Assembly (NCBI GenBank): GCA_002281855.1
Contig: NCHQ01000004.1
Coordinates: 1 to 64,000 of the forward strand
Direction of reading: 5' to 3'
Source: Rhodospirillales bacterium 24-66-33
GTDB taxonomy: Bacteria > Pseudomonadota > Alphaproteobacteria > Reyranellales > Reyranellaceae
DNA: 64,000 bases
The notes beneath the pieces were generated by a model. That model made no database searches, was not told the DNA's origin, and was given only the letters and a program-made list of their open reading frames with translations. A program made the position numbers and the translations under genes. Position 1 is the first letter of the stretch, and each line of letters starts with the position of its first letter. This document shows, piece after piece, positions 1-7,884 of this stretch.

Positions 1-2
1 TC

Positions 3-74
3 GCCGTCGCCCGCAAACTTCTTGTCATCCTCAACGCCATCCTTAGAGACAGGACACCATGGCAAAACGCTTGA
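3..74 (+). mobile_element. IS110-family transposase, C-terminal end only (cut by window edge)
   Basis: Reading codons from base 3 gives a short peptide that ends in a TGA at 72-74. It contains VARKLLVILNAILRD followed by TPW. This matches the usual C-terminus of IS110/IS116-type transposases (a run like RKLLxxLNAMxRDGTPW), which insert using a DEDD catalytic domain and, in known members, a bridge RNA. Only about 23 residues are visible, so the group (IS110 or IS1111) and the state of the rest of the element cannot be judged. The gene would lie to the left of the window, and its stop is only about 16 bp from a palindromic repeat. Confidence 0.6.
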
Positions 75-89
75 CCTCAGACACAGTCG

Positions 90-194
90 CTGAGGAGGCG
101 CGAAGCGCCGTCTCGAAGGATGGGCAACAGGCGAGGTGCTCGTGCCCACCCTTCGAGACGCGCTCCTCTGGAGCGCTCCTCAGGGTGAGGTCGT
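90..194. repeat. Dispersed palindromic repeat, copy A
   Basis: About 105 bp of GC-rich sequence whose two halves are partly inverted (GTCTCGAAGGATG against ACCCTTCGAGACGC, with outer CTGAGGAG and CTCCTCAGGG). The reverse complement of 29573-29690 matches it along nearly its whole length with a few changes and small indels, so these are two copies of one REP-like dispersed element. A 45-codon frame running through it (60-194) is not a gene. Confidence 0.85.
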
Positions 195-204
195 AATCGA
201 GTGC

Positions 205-235
205 AGCGGGGCGATGTTCTTGTCGTCGCCCCGCT
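205..235 (-). terminator. Hairpin downstream of the solute-binding protein gene
   Basis: AGCGGGGCGA (205-214) pairs perfectly with TCGCCCCGCT (226-235) across an 11-nt loop, just after the stop of the minus-strand gene ending at 248. There is no T run after it on the minus strand, so it may only be an end-of-transcript or stabilising hairpin. Confidence 0.45.
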
Positions 236-247
236 ATACTCGTCTGA

Positions 248-1258
248 TCAGTTCACTTCCTTGCGGTAGCGCTCGACGATCTGCGGCTGCGCCTTGGCGA
301 GGCTCTTGAGGTCGACCGGCTTGGCGCGGGCATATTCCGCGTCGGGCAGGAACTTGGCCTTGGCCTCCGCCGAAAGCTTGTCGGCGAAGACCGGGCGCAG
401 ATAGGCGTTGCCCCACATCGCCTGGCTCTCGTCGGACAGGACGAAGTCGAGCACCTTCTTGCCGTTCTCGGCGTTCGGGCCCTTGTTCACCAGCGCCATC
501 ACGTAGGGGAACACCAGCGTGCCCTCCTTCGGGATCACGAACTGCACCGGCGCCTTGTCGGTGTACTGGCCGCGATAGGCGTTGAAGTCGTAGTCGAGCA
601 GGATCGGAATCTCGCCCGAGATCACGCGGGCGTAGGAGGTCTGCTTGGGCACGATCGGCTGGTTCTTGGCCAGTTCCTTGAAGAACTTGATGGCCGGATC
701 GAGATTGTCGTAGGTGCCGCCGAGCGCCAGGTTGATGGCCATGACGCCGAGCTGGCCGACGGCGGCCGAGGTCGGGTCGAGATAGCCGACCATGCCCTTG
801 TATTCGGGCTTCAGCAGATCGGCCCAGCTCTGCGGCACCGGCTTGTTGCCCAGCGCCGCCTTGTTCACGAACAGGCCGAGCGTGCCGGAGTGGATCGTGA
901 ACCAGTTGCCGGCGGGATCCTTGAGGTCGGCCGGGATCTTGTCCCAGTTCTTCGGCTTGTAGGGCGTCAGCACGCCGGCATCCTTGGCCGGGTCTGCCGC
1001 GATGCCGCCGAGATAGGTGACGTCGGCCACGGGATTGCCCTTCTCCGCGATCAGCGCGGCGATGGCCTGGCCGGAGTTCTTGTTGTCCGGCGGCACCTGG
1101 ATGCCGAGCTTGGCCTGGATGGCCTTGAGCTGCGAGCCCCAGTCGGCCCATTCCGGCGGGCAGTTGTAGCAGACGGCGCGCTGCTGGGCGGCGGCGCCGG
1201 AGATGTTTGCCACGGCGGCGATGCCGAGCGCGGCCGCGATCGCGAGATGTTTCAACAT
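248..1258 (-). CDS. ABC transporter extracellular solute-binding protein (family 1/PotD-like)
   Basis: A 336-residue periplasmic binding protein. Residues 1 to about 24 (MLKHLAIAAALGIAAV and an AAA cleavage region) form a Sec signal peptide. The body has the type-2 periplasmic binding fold layout seen in iron, polyamine and phosphonate receptors, including SWADLLKPEYKGMVGYLDP. The ATG at 1258 has AAGGAGG upstream and lies 4 bp after the deoR-like stop, so translation is probably coupled and both genes share a promoter. The ligand is unknown. Neither permease nor ATPase follows: the next sequence is a hairpin, a repeat and an IS110 end, so the rest of the importer may lie elsewhere or have been lost. 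Confidence 0.85.
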   Translation of the reverse strand: MLKHLAIAAALGIAAVANISGAAAQQRAVCYNCPPEWADWGSQLKAIQAKLGIQVPPDNKNSGQAIAALIAEKGNPVADVTYLGGIAADPAKDAGVLTPYKPKNWDKIPADLKDPAGNWFTIHSGTLGLFVNKAALGNKPVPQSWADLLKPEYKGMVGYLDPTSAAVGQLGVMAINLALGGTYDNLDPAIKFFKELAKNQPIVPKQTSYARVISGEIPILLDYDFNAYRGQYTDKAPVQFVIPKEGTLVFPYVMALVNKGPNAENGKKVLDFVLSDESQAMWGNAYLRPVFADKLSAEAKAKFLPDAEYARAKPVDLKSLAKAQPQIVERYRKEVN

Positions 1259-1262
1259 GAGA

Positions 1263-2069
1263 TCAACCCCTCCTTGTTTGACGTGTCGTATCGATGGTCG
1301 CGCCGTCGTCCGGCCAGGACACGAGCCGGACGCCGGCATCGCTCAATTGACGCGCGATGGGCTCCGGCACCGGACGATCGGTGAACACGGCCGTTGCTTC
1401 CGTGATGTGGCCGCCGCGCACCGTGCCGCCGCGGCCGAACTTGGAATGGTCGAGGACCAGGAAGCGCTGGCGGCAATGGGCGGCGAGCGCGTTGCGCATC
1501 GTCACCTCGTCGGTGCTGAAGTCGAGCAGGGTGCCGTCCTCGGCCACGCCGCCGACGCCGTAGATGCCGATGTCGGCGGCGAAGCGGCCGAAGAAGCCGT
1601 GCGCCTCGCCCGCCACCACGTCGCGGTCGAGGCTGCGCAGCCGGCCGCCGGCGACGGTGATCTCGCAGGAGGCGCTGCGGCAGAGCGCCATCGCGACGTT
1701 GAGATTGTTGGTCATGACCCGCAGGCCGGCATGGTCGAGCAGTGCCGTCGCGCACTGCTCGGGCGTCGTGCCGATGCCGAAGAACAGCGAGGCGCCGTCC
1801 GGCACCTCGCGCGCCACGAGCTGCGCGATGCGGCGCTTGGCGTCGATGTTCAGGACCTGGCGGGCGGGATAGGCGAGGTTCTCGCCCTCGGGCGGCAGCT
1901 CGACGCCGCCATGGCGCCGCCGCAGCAGGCCGCGGTCGCAGAGCAGGTTCACGTCCCGCCGGATCGTCTGCGGCGTGACGCCGAACTGAAGGGCAAGCGC
2001 CTCGATCGCCTGGAACCCATCACTTCGGACGCGTTCGACGATGGCGCGGGCGCGATCTTCCGCCTGCAT
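1263..2069 (-). CDS. DeoR/GlpR-family transcriptional regulator
   Basis: A 268-residue regulator with an N-terminal helix-turn-helix (FGVTPQTIRRDVNLL, about residues 24-38) and a C-terminal DeoRC domain that binds a sugar phosphate or related effector (motifs NNLNVA, GVGGVAEDGTLLDF, DHSKFG). I start it at the ATG at 2069, where AGGAACCGGGA precedes it and the length fits the family. An in-frame ATG at 2111 abuts the operator-like repeats and has no Shine-Dalgarno. It is followed after 4 bp by the solute-binding protein. Two repeat structures upstream (2143-2165 and 2214-2249) look like its binding sites, so it probably controls itself and the receptor. Confidence 0.88.
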   Translation of the reverse strand: MQAEDRARAIVERVRSDGFQAIEALALQFGVTPQTIRRDVNLLCDRGLLRRRHGGVELPPEGENLAYPARQVLNIDAKRRIAQLVAREVPDGASLFFGIGTTPEQCATALLDHAGLRVMTNNLNVAMALCRSASCEITVAGGRLRSLDRDVVAGEAHGFFGRFAADIGIYGVGGVAEDGTLLDFSTDEVTMRNALAAHCRQRFLVLDHSKFGRGGTVRGGHITEATAVFTDRPVPEPIARQLSDAGVRLVSWPDDGATIDTTRQTRRG

Positions 2070-2111
2070 TCCCGGTTCCTGAGCCCGCTTCCTGTCCCGA
2101 TCGATCTGCAT

Positions 2112-2172
2112 GTTCGAATGAACTCTGCAGACCGTTGTTTTCGTTCATATGACTTTCATATGAACATTCGAA
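2112..2172. promoter_or_regulatory. Operator-like inverted repeats upstream of the DeoR gene
   Basis: GTTCATATGA (2143-2152) and TCATATGAAC (2156-2165) form a perfect 10+10 inverted repeat with a 3-bp spacer. An outer pair, TTCGAATG (2113-2120) and CATTCGAA (2165-2172), is also inverted. The AT-rich block stands out from its surroundings and lies between the two candidate starts and the CGAAA array. It is probably a regulator site and part of the promoter region. Confidence 0.6.
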
Positions 2173-2213
2173 GACGTCAAGCGAAGCGACGGCTGAGCGC
2201 AGCTCAGCCGGCT

Positions 2214-2249
2214 AAACGAAACAATCGAAATAAACGAAATAATTGAAAC
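2214..2249. promoter_or_regulatory. Four CGAAA-type direct repeats at 9-bp spacing, likely DeoR operator
   Basis: CGAAA occurs at 2217, 2226 and 2235, with TGAAA at 2244, exactly 9 bp apart. On the minus strand this reads as repeated TTTCG units. Arrays of this type are known operators of DeoR-family repressors. The stretch 2070-2445 is otherwise non-coding: the operators lie here and the transcript end of the neighbouring operon is at 2379-2445. Confidence 0.65.
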
Positions 2250-2378
2250 GGACGTCGCACCCCCCGAATCCTGTCACTGTTGACCGTCGAGGGGACGCTT
2301 CAGGTCGACACGCATGACCTCATCCCGAGGAGCGGTGGTGGTGCGTCCATCGGACTCAGAAAGACGCCAGAGCCGTCA

Positions 2379-2445
2379 AATGGAGGAAAAGATCCCTCCA
2401 TTCCGCGGCGCTCCGTGCGGCGCGGCGCGAAACGAGTTTCGCGCC
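2379..2445 (-). terminator. Two hairpins after the SAF-domain oxidoreductase gene
   Basis: GGCGCGAAAC (2424-2433) pairs with GTTTCGCGCC (2436-2445) directly after the stop codon. A second stem, AATGGAGG (2379-2386) with CCTCCATT (2395-2402), follows and ends in TTT when read on the minus strand. Together they probably end the gntR-led operon. Confidence 0.6.
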
Positions 2446-3810
2446 TTACTGCGCCGCGATCTTCGACGCCGCCGGGGCGAAGTCGCGTTCCATTTCGCGG
2501 CGCAGCTTCACGGCGGTCAGCGATTCGTCCATCACCACGTCGGCGTAGGTCAGCGACTGGCCGGCCTTGATCGGCTTGAGCAGCTTGACGTTGTGGGCGA
2601 GGCCGAGCGGCAGGCTGCCGAGGCCGGTCGACTTCTCCGACGGGAACAGCTTGCCGTAGACCGTGTAGCCGCCCTCGCCGTCCAGCATCTCGCCGGGCTT
2701 GAGGTCGCGCTTGGCGGTGGCGATGACGTCGGCATGGAAGCCGATCGGCGTGCCGGTCGGCTCCTTGCGCAGACCGATCGAGGCGACCGACATGCCGACC
2801 TCGAGGCCGATCAGGTGCCAGCGCTTGTACATGACGGAGTACCGGCCGCTCGGGTCGGTCTGCAGCATGTACTCCTCGAAGCAGTTCTTCTGGTACTCGG
2901 TGGCCGCCTCGAACACGACCCACACGCCCTTGCGGATCTCGTAGGGGATGGCGCGGCCGTCCTTCTCCAGCGACGAGGCCACTTCGACCTGGCCCTTGTG
3001 ATGGAGCTGGCCGCCCTCGGAGATCGGCCGCATCACGAAGGGCAGGTCTTCCACGGAACACGGCGGGAAGGCGAGGCCGTCCGGCGCCGGCGTGAGGCCG
3101 GTGGCGTTGGCGACGGCGGTGCTCTCGATGGCGGGCTTGGAGCCGTCGAGGAAGGAATTGAACATCTTGGGGTTCAGGCCGCCGCGCTTGGCCTGTTCCT
3201 CGTTGAGACCCCAGTATTTCCACACGGTCTCGGGCGTCGATTGCGCGAAGTGCGGCAGCCACTTGTGGCCGCGGCCGGCGGCCGTCACCTCGAAGCCCGA
3301 GGTGCGGGCCCAGTCGACCAGTTCGCAGATCAGCGCCGGCTGGTCGCCATAGGCCAGGGAGTAGATCACGCCGGCGGCGGCGGCGCGCTTGGCGAGCAGC
3401 GGGCCGCAGAAGGCGTCGGCCTCCACGGTCACCATCACCACGCTCTTGCCGTGCTTGAAGGCTTCGAGCGCATGCTCGACGGCGGCGATCGGGTCGCCGG
3501 TCGATTCCACGATGATGTCGATCTCGGGATGGCTCACCAGCGCGCGCCAGTCGTCGGTGAGGTGCGTGCTGCCGTGCTTGCGCGCGTCGGCGAACGAGCT
3601 GGCCGAGGTCACGTCGGGCTTCCAGCCCAGCCGCGCCAGGTTCTCGCGCGCGCGGTCGGGCGAGAGGTCGGCGATGCCCAGCAGATGGATGCCCGGCGTG
3701 GTCGGGATCTGCGACAGGTACATCGAGCCGAACTTGCCGGCGCCGATGACGCCGATGCGCAGCGGATTGGCTTCGGCGGCGCGCGCCAGAAGCATGCGAT
3801 GGAGACTCAT
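2446..3810 (-). CDS. NAD(P)-dependent oxidoreductase with C-terminal SAF domain (homoserine dehydrogenase-like)
   Basis: A 454-residue protein. The N-terminal Rossmann fold carries IGVIGAGKFGSMYL (about residues 19-32), followed by a homoserine-dehydrogenase-like region (VESTGDP, VMVTVEADAFCG). The C-terminal third resembles a SAF domain (KRDLKPGEMLDGEGGYTVYG). Proteins of this two-part layout are usually annotated only as oxidoreductases; the substrate is not known. It lies 25 bp after the PhyH-type dioxygenase and is the last gene of the gntR-phyH-oxidoreductase operon, which suggests it oxidises or reduces the product of the hydroxylase. It lacks the ACT domain and other features of a true homoserine dehydrogenase. 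Confidence 0.75.
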   Translation of the reverse strand: MSLHRMLLARAAEANPLRIGVIGAGKFGSMYLSQIPTTPGIHLLGIADLSPDRARENLARLGWKPDVTSASSFADARKHGSTHLTDDWRALVSHPEIDIIVESTGDPIAAVEHALEAFKHGKSVVMVTVEADAFCGPLLAKRAAAAGVIYSLAYGDQPALICELVDWARTSGFEVTAAGRGHKWLPHFAQSTPETVWKYWGLNEEQAKRGGLNPKMFNSFLDGSKPAIESTAVANATGLTPAPDGLAFPPCSVEDLPFVMRPISEGGQLHHKGQVEVASSLEKDGRAIPYEIRKGVWVVFEAATEYQKNCFEEYMLQTDPSGRYSVMYKRWHLIGLEVGMSVASIGLRKEPTGTPIGFHADVIATAKRDLKPGEMLDGEGGYTVYGKLFPSEKSTGLGSLPLGLAHNVKLLKPIKAGQSLTYADVVMDESLTAVKLRREMERDFAPAASKIAAQ

Positions 3811-3835
3811 GGGTTCCTCCGGAGTTTCTTGATTG

Positions 3836-4636
3836 TTATTCCGCCGCGACCTTGCGGTTGACGGCGCGGATCACCGCATCGTCTTCCCAGGGATCGACCG
3901 GCGTGAAGTCGCGGTGCGCGATGTATTCCGGCCGCTTGAACTGGCGGATCGCGTTGCTGACCGAATTGTAGGTCACGTAGATGATCTGGCGATCCCACGG
4001 CGACATGTTGGGGCCGCTGCCGTGGACCAGCGTGCCGTGGAAGAAGATCGCCGAGCCCGGGCCGCCCTTGGGCGCGACGATGCCGCCCTGGTCGACCAGC
4101 TTGGCGATGGTGTCGTTGTCGATCACCCACAGCGGATAGGAGGTCGTGGTGAGGTCGTGGCTGGCCTCGATCGCGCCCTTCTTGTGGCTCTTGGGAATGA
4201 ACCAGAGCGGGCCGTTGAACTCGTTCACCTCGTCGATGAACACCGCCAAGTTCATGGCGCGCGGCTCGGGCATGGCGTCGTCGGCTTTCCAGGTGCCGTA
4301 ATCCTGGTGCCACTGCCAGACATCGCCGTCGAACGCGGCCTTTCCGTTGATCTTGAACTGGTGGATGTAGGTCTTGTCCTTCAGGAGCTGCTCGGCCGGC
4401 TCCACGAAGCGCGGATGATGGACCAGCGCCTCGAACACCGGATGATAGGTGTGGACCGCGAAGGCGGTGCGCACGACGTCGCCGCTCTTCTCGCGCACGT
4501 TCTCCGGGCGGCGCTGGGCGAAGACCTCGGGCACCGAGTTCTTCAGGATCTGGGTCTCTTCCGGCGAGAAGTAATCAGGGAAGAAGAGATAGCCCTCTTC
4601 GTCGAATTGCTTCAGCTGCTCAGAGGTGAGCTTCAT
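3836..4636 (-). CDS. Phytanoyl-CoA dioxygenase (PhyH) family protein, EctD-like
   Basis: A 266-residue Fe(II)/2-oxoglutarate-dependent dioxygenase. The iron-binding facial triad is visible as H110-x-D112 (in WQWHQDYGTW) and H205 (in GTLVHGSGPN), with R216 as the likely 2-oxoglutarate anchor. The WHQDYGTW...DD.MP and NGPLWFIPKSHKKG stretches resemble ectoine and proline hydroxylases, so a small amino-acid-like or osmolyte substrate is more likely than a fatty acyl-CoA. The start is set by GGAGGAA upstream of the ATG at 4636. The substrate is unknown, and no ectoine synthesis gene is nearby. Confidence 0.82.
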   Translation of the reverse strand: MKLTSEQLKQFDEEGYLFFPDYFSPEETQILKNSVPEVFAQRRPENVREKSGDVVRTAFAVHTYHPVFEALVHHPRFVEPAEQLLKDKTYIHQFKINGKAAFDGDVWQWHQDYGTWKADDAMPEPRAMNLAVFIDEVNEFNGPLWFIPKSHKKGAIEASHDLTTTSYPLWVIDNDTIAKLVDQGGIVAPKGGPGSAIFFHGTLVHGSGPNMSPWDRQIIYVTYNSVSNAIRQFKRPEYIAHRDFTPVDPWEDDAVIRAVNRKVAAE

Positions 4637-4684
4637 GGCGGTTCCTCCTTTGCCTTGTCGTCTTGCTTGTCGTGAACGCCGTCT

Positions 4685-5356
4685 TCAGGCGGCGCGGGAA
4701 ATCACAGCCTTCAATCGTCCCGTCAGAATGCCGGCCATCTGTTCGGCATGGCCGCGACAGAGCGCTTCGGCCTCGGTCGCCTGGCCCGCTTCGAGCGCGC
4801 GCAGGATGGCTTCGTGCTCGTCCCACACGCTGATCCGCAGATCCTCTTCGCTCAAGGCCGCGGCCATGACCCGGCGCAGATGCTGCCAGTGCGGCTGGGC
4901 GGTCTCGCCGATCACGGGATTGCCCGAGGCCTCGTAGACGAAGAGATGGAAATCGATGTCGGCCTCGATGACCGACGGCACGTAGCCGCTCGCCACCGCG
5001 CGGCGGCCGACGTCGAGCAGGGCGCGGCCGCGCTGCATCAGGTGGGGCGTGTAGTTGGACGCGGCGAGCCGGGCGGCGGCGGCGTCGAGGGCGGCCCGGA
5101 CGACGTAGAGATTGCGCGCCTGCTGGACGTCGAGCGGGGCGACGCACACGCCCTTGCGGCCGGCATCGATCAGGAAGCCCTCGCGGCGCAGCAGCATCAT
5201 GGCCTGAAGGACCGGCTGGCGCGACACGCCGAACTGCTGGGCGATCTCCTCCTGGGTGATCCGGGCACCTGATTTCAGCTCCCCGGAGCAGATCGCTTCG
5301 AGGACCGAATCGTGAATTCGCTCGGAAAGATCGGGCTCAGGCTGGAAGGGGCGCAT
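4685..5356 (-). CDS. GntR-family regulator (FadR subfamily, FCD domain)
   Basis: A 223-residue regulator. The winged helix-turn-helix is at about residues 10-70 (ITQEEIAQQFGVSRQPVLQA) and the all-helical FCD ligand domain follows (FHLFVYEASGNPVI, EHEAILRALEAGQATEAEAL). FCD regulators bind small carboxylic acids and usually repress catabolic operons. It leads the operon with the PhyH dioxygenase and the SAF oxidoreductase (gap 48 bp). The ATG at 5356 is preceded directly by a perfect 12-bp palindrome and by no Shine-Dalgarno, so the mRNA may be leaderless and the gene autoregulated. Confidence 0.88.
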   Translation of the reverse strand: MRPFQPEPDLSERIHDSVLEAICSGELKSGARITQEEIAQQFGVSRQPVLQAMMLLRREGFLIDAGRKGVCVAPLDVQQARNLYVVRAALDAAAARLAASNYTPHLMQRGRALLDVGRRAVASGYVPSVIEADIDFHLFVYEASGNPVIGETAQPHWQHLRRVMAAALSEEDLRISVWDEHEAILRALEAGQATEAEALCRGHAEQMAGILTGRLKAVISRAA

Positions 5357-5357
5357 G

Positions 5358-5369
5358 TCTGTATACAGA
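5358..5369. promoter_or_regulatory. Perfect palindrome abutting the GntR start codon
   Basis: TCTGTATACAGA is a perfect 12-bp palindrome one base upstream of the start codon. GntR/FadR-type operators often have a TGTATACA-like core. It probably serves as the autoregulatory site, overlapping the transcription start. Confidence 0.6.
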
Positions 5370-5395
5370 ACACAGACGCGGCGCGAGTCAACCGC

Positions 5396-6304
5396 CTAGC
5401 GAGCTTTGAGGCCTTTGGCGCTGACAATCTGCGCCCCGCGATCGGGATAGTCCGTGATGAGCCCGTCAACGCCCAGCTCGATCAGCTGACCCATCTCGGC
5501 CGGGGCGTTCACGGTCCAGGGCACGACCTTGAGGCCGAGCCCGTGGGCTTCCTTCACGTTCTCAGCCGTGACGTTGCGCCAGAACGGCGACCAGGTCGCG
5601 CAGCCGGCCGCCTTGGCCAGGGCCGGCACCGAACCGCCATGCGCGGCGAGGTCGAGCCCGCCCAGCCACGGGGAGGGCCGGCCGCTGCCGCGCTGCACCG
5701 TGTCGAAGTTGTTGCTCTCGATGGTGAGGCAGCCGGTGGCGATCTCGGGCGCCAGCTTCCGGACTTCGATCAGGCCGCGCCAGTCGAACGACTGCAGGGT
5801 GCTGCGCGCCTCGGCCTTGGCCTGGCGAATGCCGTCGACGGCAAGCGCGGCGAAGGCAGCGGGGCGAGTGTGAGGTCGGGCTTGGCCGGATCGGTCTTGA
5901 TCTCGATGTTGAAGCGCACCTCGGGAGCGGCCTGCGCGAAGAATTCGGCCAGGGTCGGGAAGCGCTGGCCGTCCGCCGGCTTCTGCTCCGGGAACTGCTG
6001 GGCGTACTTGCTGGCCGGGTTCATGCGACTGATGTCGTAGCGCTTCAGTTCGTCGAGGCTCAGCGAGCGGATGGCGGGGCCTGCCGCCGTGAGCCACTGG
6101 CCGTCCGGCCCGCGCGTCAGGGCGGGATTGAGGACCGGATCATGGCTGATGACGACGATCCCGTCGCGCGTCACCGCGAGGTCGGTCTCGAGGGTCGTGA
6201 CGCCCAGATCCTGCGCCACCTTGAAGCCAGCCAGCGTGTTCTCGGGCGCCAGCCCGCGCGCCCCGCGATGCCCCTGCAGGTCGAACGCCGCCGCGAGCCC
6301 GGCG
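5396..6304 (-). pseudogene. Glycerophosphodiester phosphodiesterase, frameshifted
   Basis: The protein begins with the GDPD catalytic HRGARGLAPENT motif near 6270 and continues through ETDLAVTRDG and VISHDP. The frame breaks at about 5858-5865, near a GGGGC run. The remainder (QSFDWRGL, VVPWTVN, LGVDGLITDYPD) continues in another frame, as if one base were missing. The N-terminus is also odd: a signal-like stretch (IWAASAGLAAAF) overlaps the end of the htpX-like gene, and the only in-frame conventional start is a GTG at 6429 deep inside that gene. It would have hydrolysed glycerophosphodiesters in the periplasm. A sequencing error could explain the shift, but the missing start is independent of it. 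Confidence 0.75.
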
Positions 6305-7252
6305 CTAGCCGCCCAGATTGCGCAGGCGAGCGATGCGATCCTCGATATCGGGATGGGTGGCGAGAAGCGCCGGCGTCTTCGAGGTGAACTGGTGGATGGG
6401 ATTGACGATGAAGAGATGCTGCGTGGCACGGCTCACTCCGGGAAAGGGGGCGGCCTTCTCTGCGAGCTTGCCCAGCGCAGAGATGAGGCCATTGGGATTG
6501 CGCGTGAACTGCACGGAAGTCGCGTCGGCGAGATACTCGCGCTGCCGAGACACCGCCATCTGCACCGCCTTGGCCGCGAGCGGCGCCAGGATTGCGACCA
6601 CCAGCAGCACGATGATCAGGATACCGCCGCCCGAGCTGCCCTTGCGGTCGTCGCTGCGCATGCGGCCCAGGTTCATCGTGCGCAGGGCCATGTCGCAGAC
6701 CAGCGCGATCAGGCCGACCGTCACGCCGACCACGACCATGTAACGCGTGTCGAGGTTGCGCAGATGCGCCATCTCGTGCGCCACCACGCCCTGCAGCTCG
6801 TCGCGGGTCAGCGAATTCAGCAGCCCGCGCGTGACCGCGATCGTGCCGTTGCCGACCTTGTTGCCGGTTGCGAAGGCGTTCAGCGCATCGGTCTCCAGCA
6901 CCATCACCCGGGGCATCGGCACGCCCGCGGCGATCGAGATCTCCTCGACCACGTTGTAGAGCTGCGGCGCGTCCTGCTGTTCGATCACCTTGGCGCCGGC
7001 CATGGACAGCACCATGCGGTCGCCCACCGCCAGCGAGATCGCGCTCCAGCCGATGCTGACGGCCGCCATCAGGCCGGCGGCCGCGATGCCCATCTGGCTC
7101 ACGGCCGGCAGCGAGCCCGAGGACTCGGTTTCCAGCAGCGCACCGACCAGATAGCCGATCCCGCCCGCTAGGACGGTGAGCACCGCCAGCAACACCATCG
7201 TGTTGCGGCGGTTCTGGTTCTGCGCGGCGACGAAGTCGGTGGTGGCGCTCAT
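6305..7252 (-). CDS. htpX: M48-family zinc metalloprotease, HtpX-like
   Basis: A 315-residue integral membrane protease of the HtpX type. Hydrophobic segments lie at about residues 19-40 and 54-76. The zinc motif HEMAH is at residues 159-163 with a third ligand glutamate in the later REYLADATS region, and a further membrane pair lies between. HtpX proteases degrade damaged membrane proteins from the cytoplasmic face. It follows lemA after 13 bp; lemA-htpX pairs are common in bacteria. The C-terminus (HPDIEDRIARLRNLGG) is the normal family ending, so this gene is intact although the next one is broken. Confidence 0.88.
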   Translation of the reverse strand: MSATTDFVAAQNQNRRNTMVLLAVLTVLAGGIGYLVGALLETESSGSLPAVSQMGIAAAGLMAAVSIGWSAISLAVGDRMVLSMAGAKVIEQQDAPQLYNVVEEISIAAGVPMPRVMVLETDALNAFATGNKVGNGTIAVTRGLLNSLTRDELQGVVAHEMAHLRNLDTRYMVVVGVTVGLIALVCDMALRTMNLGRMRSDDRKGSSGGGILIIVLLVVAILAPLAAKAVQMAVSRQREYLADATSVQFTRNPNGLISALGKLAEKAAPFPGVSRATQHLFIVNPIHQFTSKTPALLATHPDIEDRIARLRNLGG

Positions 7253-7265
7253 GCGCCTTGTCCCT

Positions 7266-7820
7266 TCAGCGCAGCGCGACCTTCGGCACCGCGCGCTCGG
7301 TTTCCGGCATGTTGAACAGGTCCATCGGGCCGAAGCCCAGCGACGCCGCGGCCAGCACCGCCGGGAAGCTCTGGCGGCGGGTGTTATAGGTGTTCACCGA
7401 GTCGTTGTAGAACTGGCGCGCGAAGGCGATCTTGTTCTCGGTGGTCGTGAGCTCCTCCTGGAGCTGCATGACATTGTCGTTGGCCTTGAGCTGCGGATAG
7501 TTCTCCATCAGGGCGAGCAGGCCATGCGTCGCCTGGCTGAGCGCCGCCTCCGCCGGCCCCGATTGCGCCGCGTTGCCGCTCGCCGCCACCGCGTTGTTGC
7601 GCGCCTGGATCACCTTGGTGAGCGTCTCCTGCTCGTACGCCATCGCGTCCTTCACCACCTGCACCAGGTTGGGAATGAGATCGTGCCTGCGCTTCAGCTG
7701 CACGTCGATCTGGCTCCAGGCGGTCTGGGCCTGGTTGCGGCCGCCGACGAGGCCGTTGTAGACGGCGATCAGCCACAGGCCGATGGCGACGACGATGCCG
7801 AGGAAGATCCATGTGCTCAT
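7266..7820 (-). CDS. lemA: LemA family protein
   Basis: A 184-residue membrane-anchored protein. It has an N-terminal hydrophobic segment (residues 4-20) with a short exposed N-terminus, then long helices typical of LemA (RNQAQTAWSQIDVQLKRRHD, MAYEQETLTKV, ARQFYNDSVNTYN). The biochemical role of LemA is not settled. It leads the lemA-htpX unit, which suggests a part in membrane protein quality control. It is divergent from the SnoaL-like gene at 7885. Confidence 0.92.
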   Translation of the reverse strand: MSTWIFLGIVVAIGLWLIAVYNGLVGGRNQAQTAWSQIDVQLKRRHDLIPNLVQVVKDAMAYEQETLTKVIQARNNAVAASGNAAQSGPAEAALSQATHGLLALMENYPQLKANDNVMQLQEELTTTENKIAFARQFYNDSVNTYNTRRQSFPAVLAAASLGFGPMDLFNMPETERAVPKVALR

Positions 7821-7884
7821 GCCAGTTCTCCTTTGCCGCGGCCGCCAGTCTAGTCATGATCGGGGCCGTTCGGGAGGAATAACG

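Noticed and set aside
60..194. 45-codon frame in repeat copy A
   Set aside because: It begins inside the transposase tail and runs through the palindromic repeat. No ribosome-binding site and no conservation is expected.
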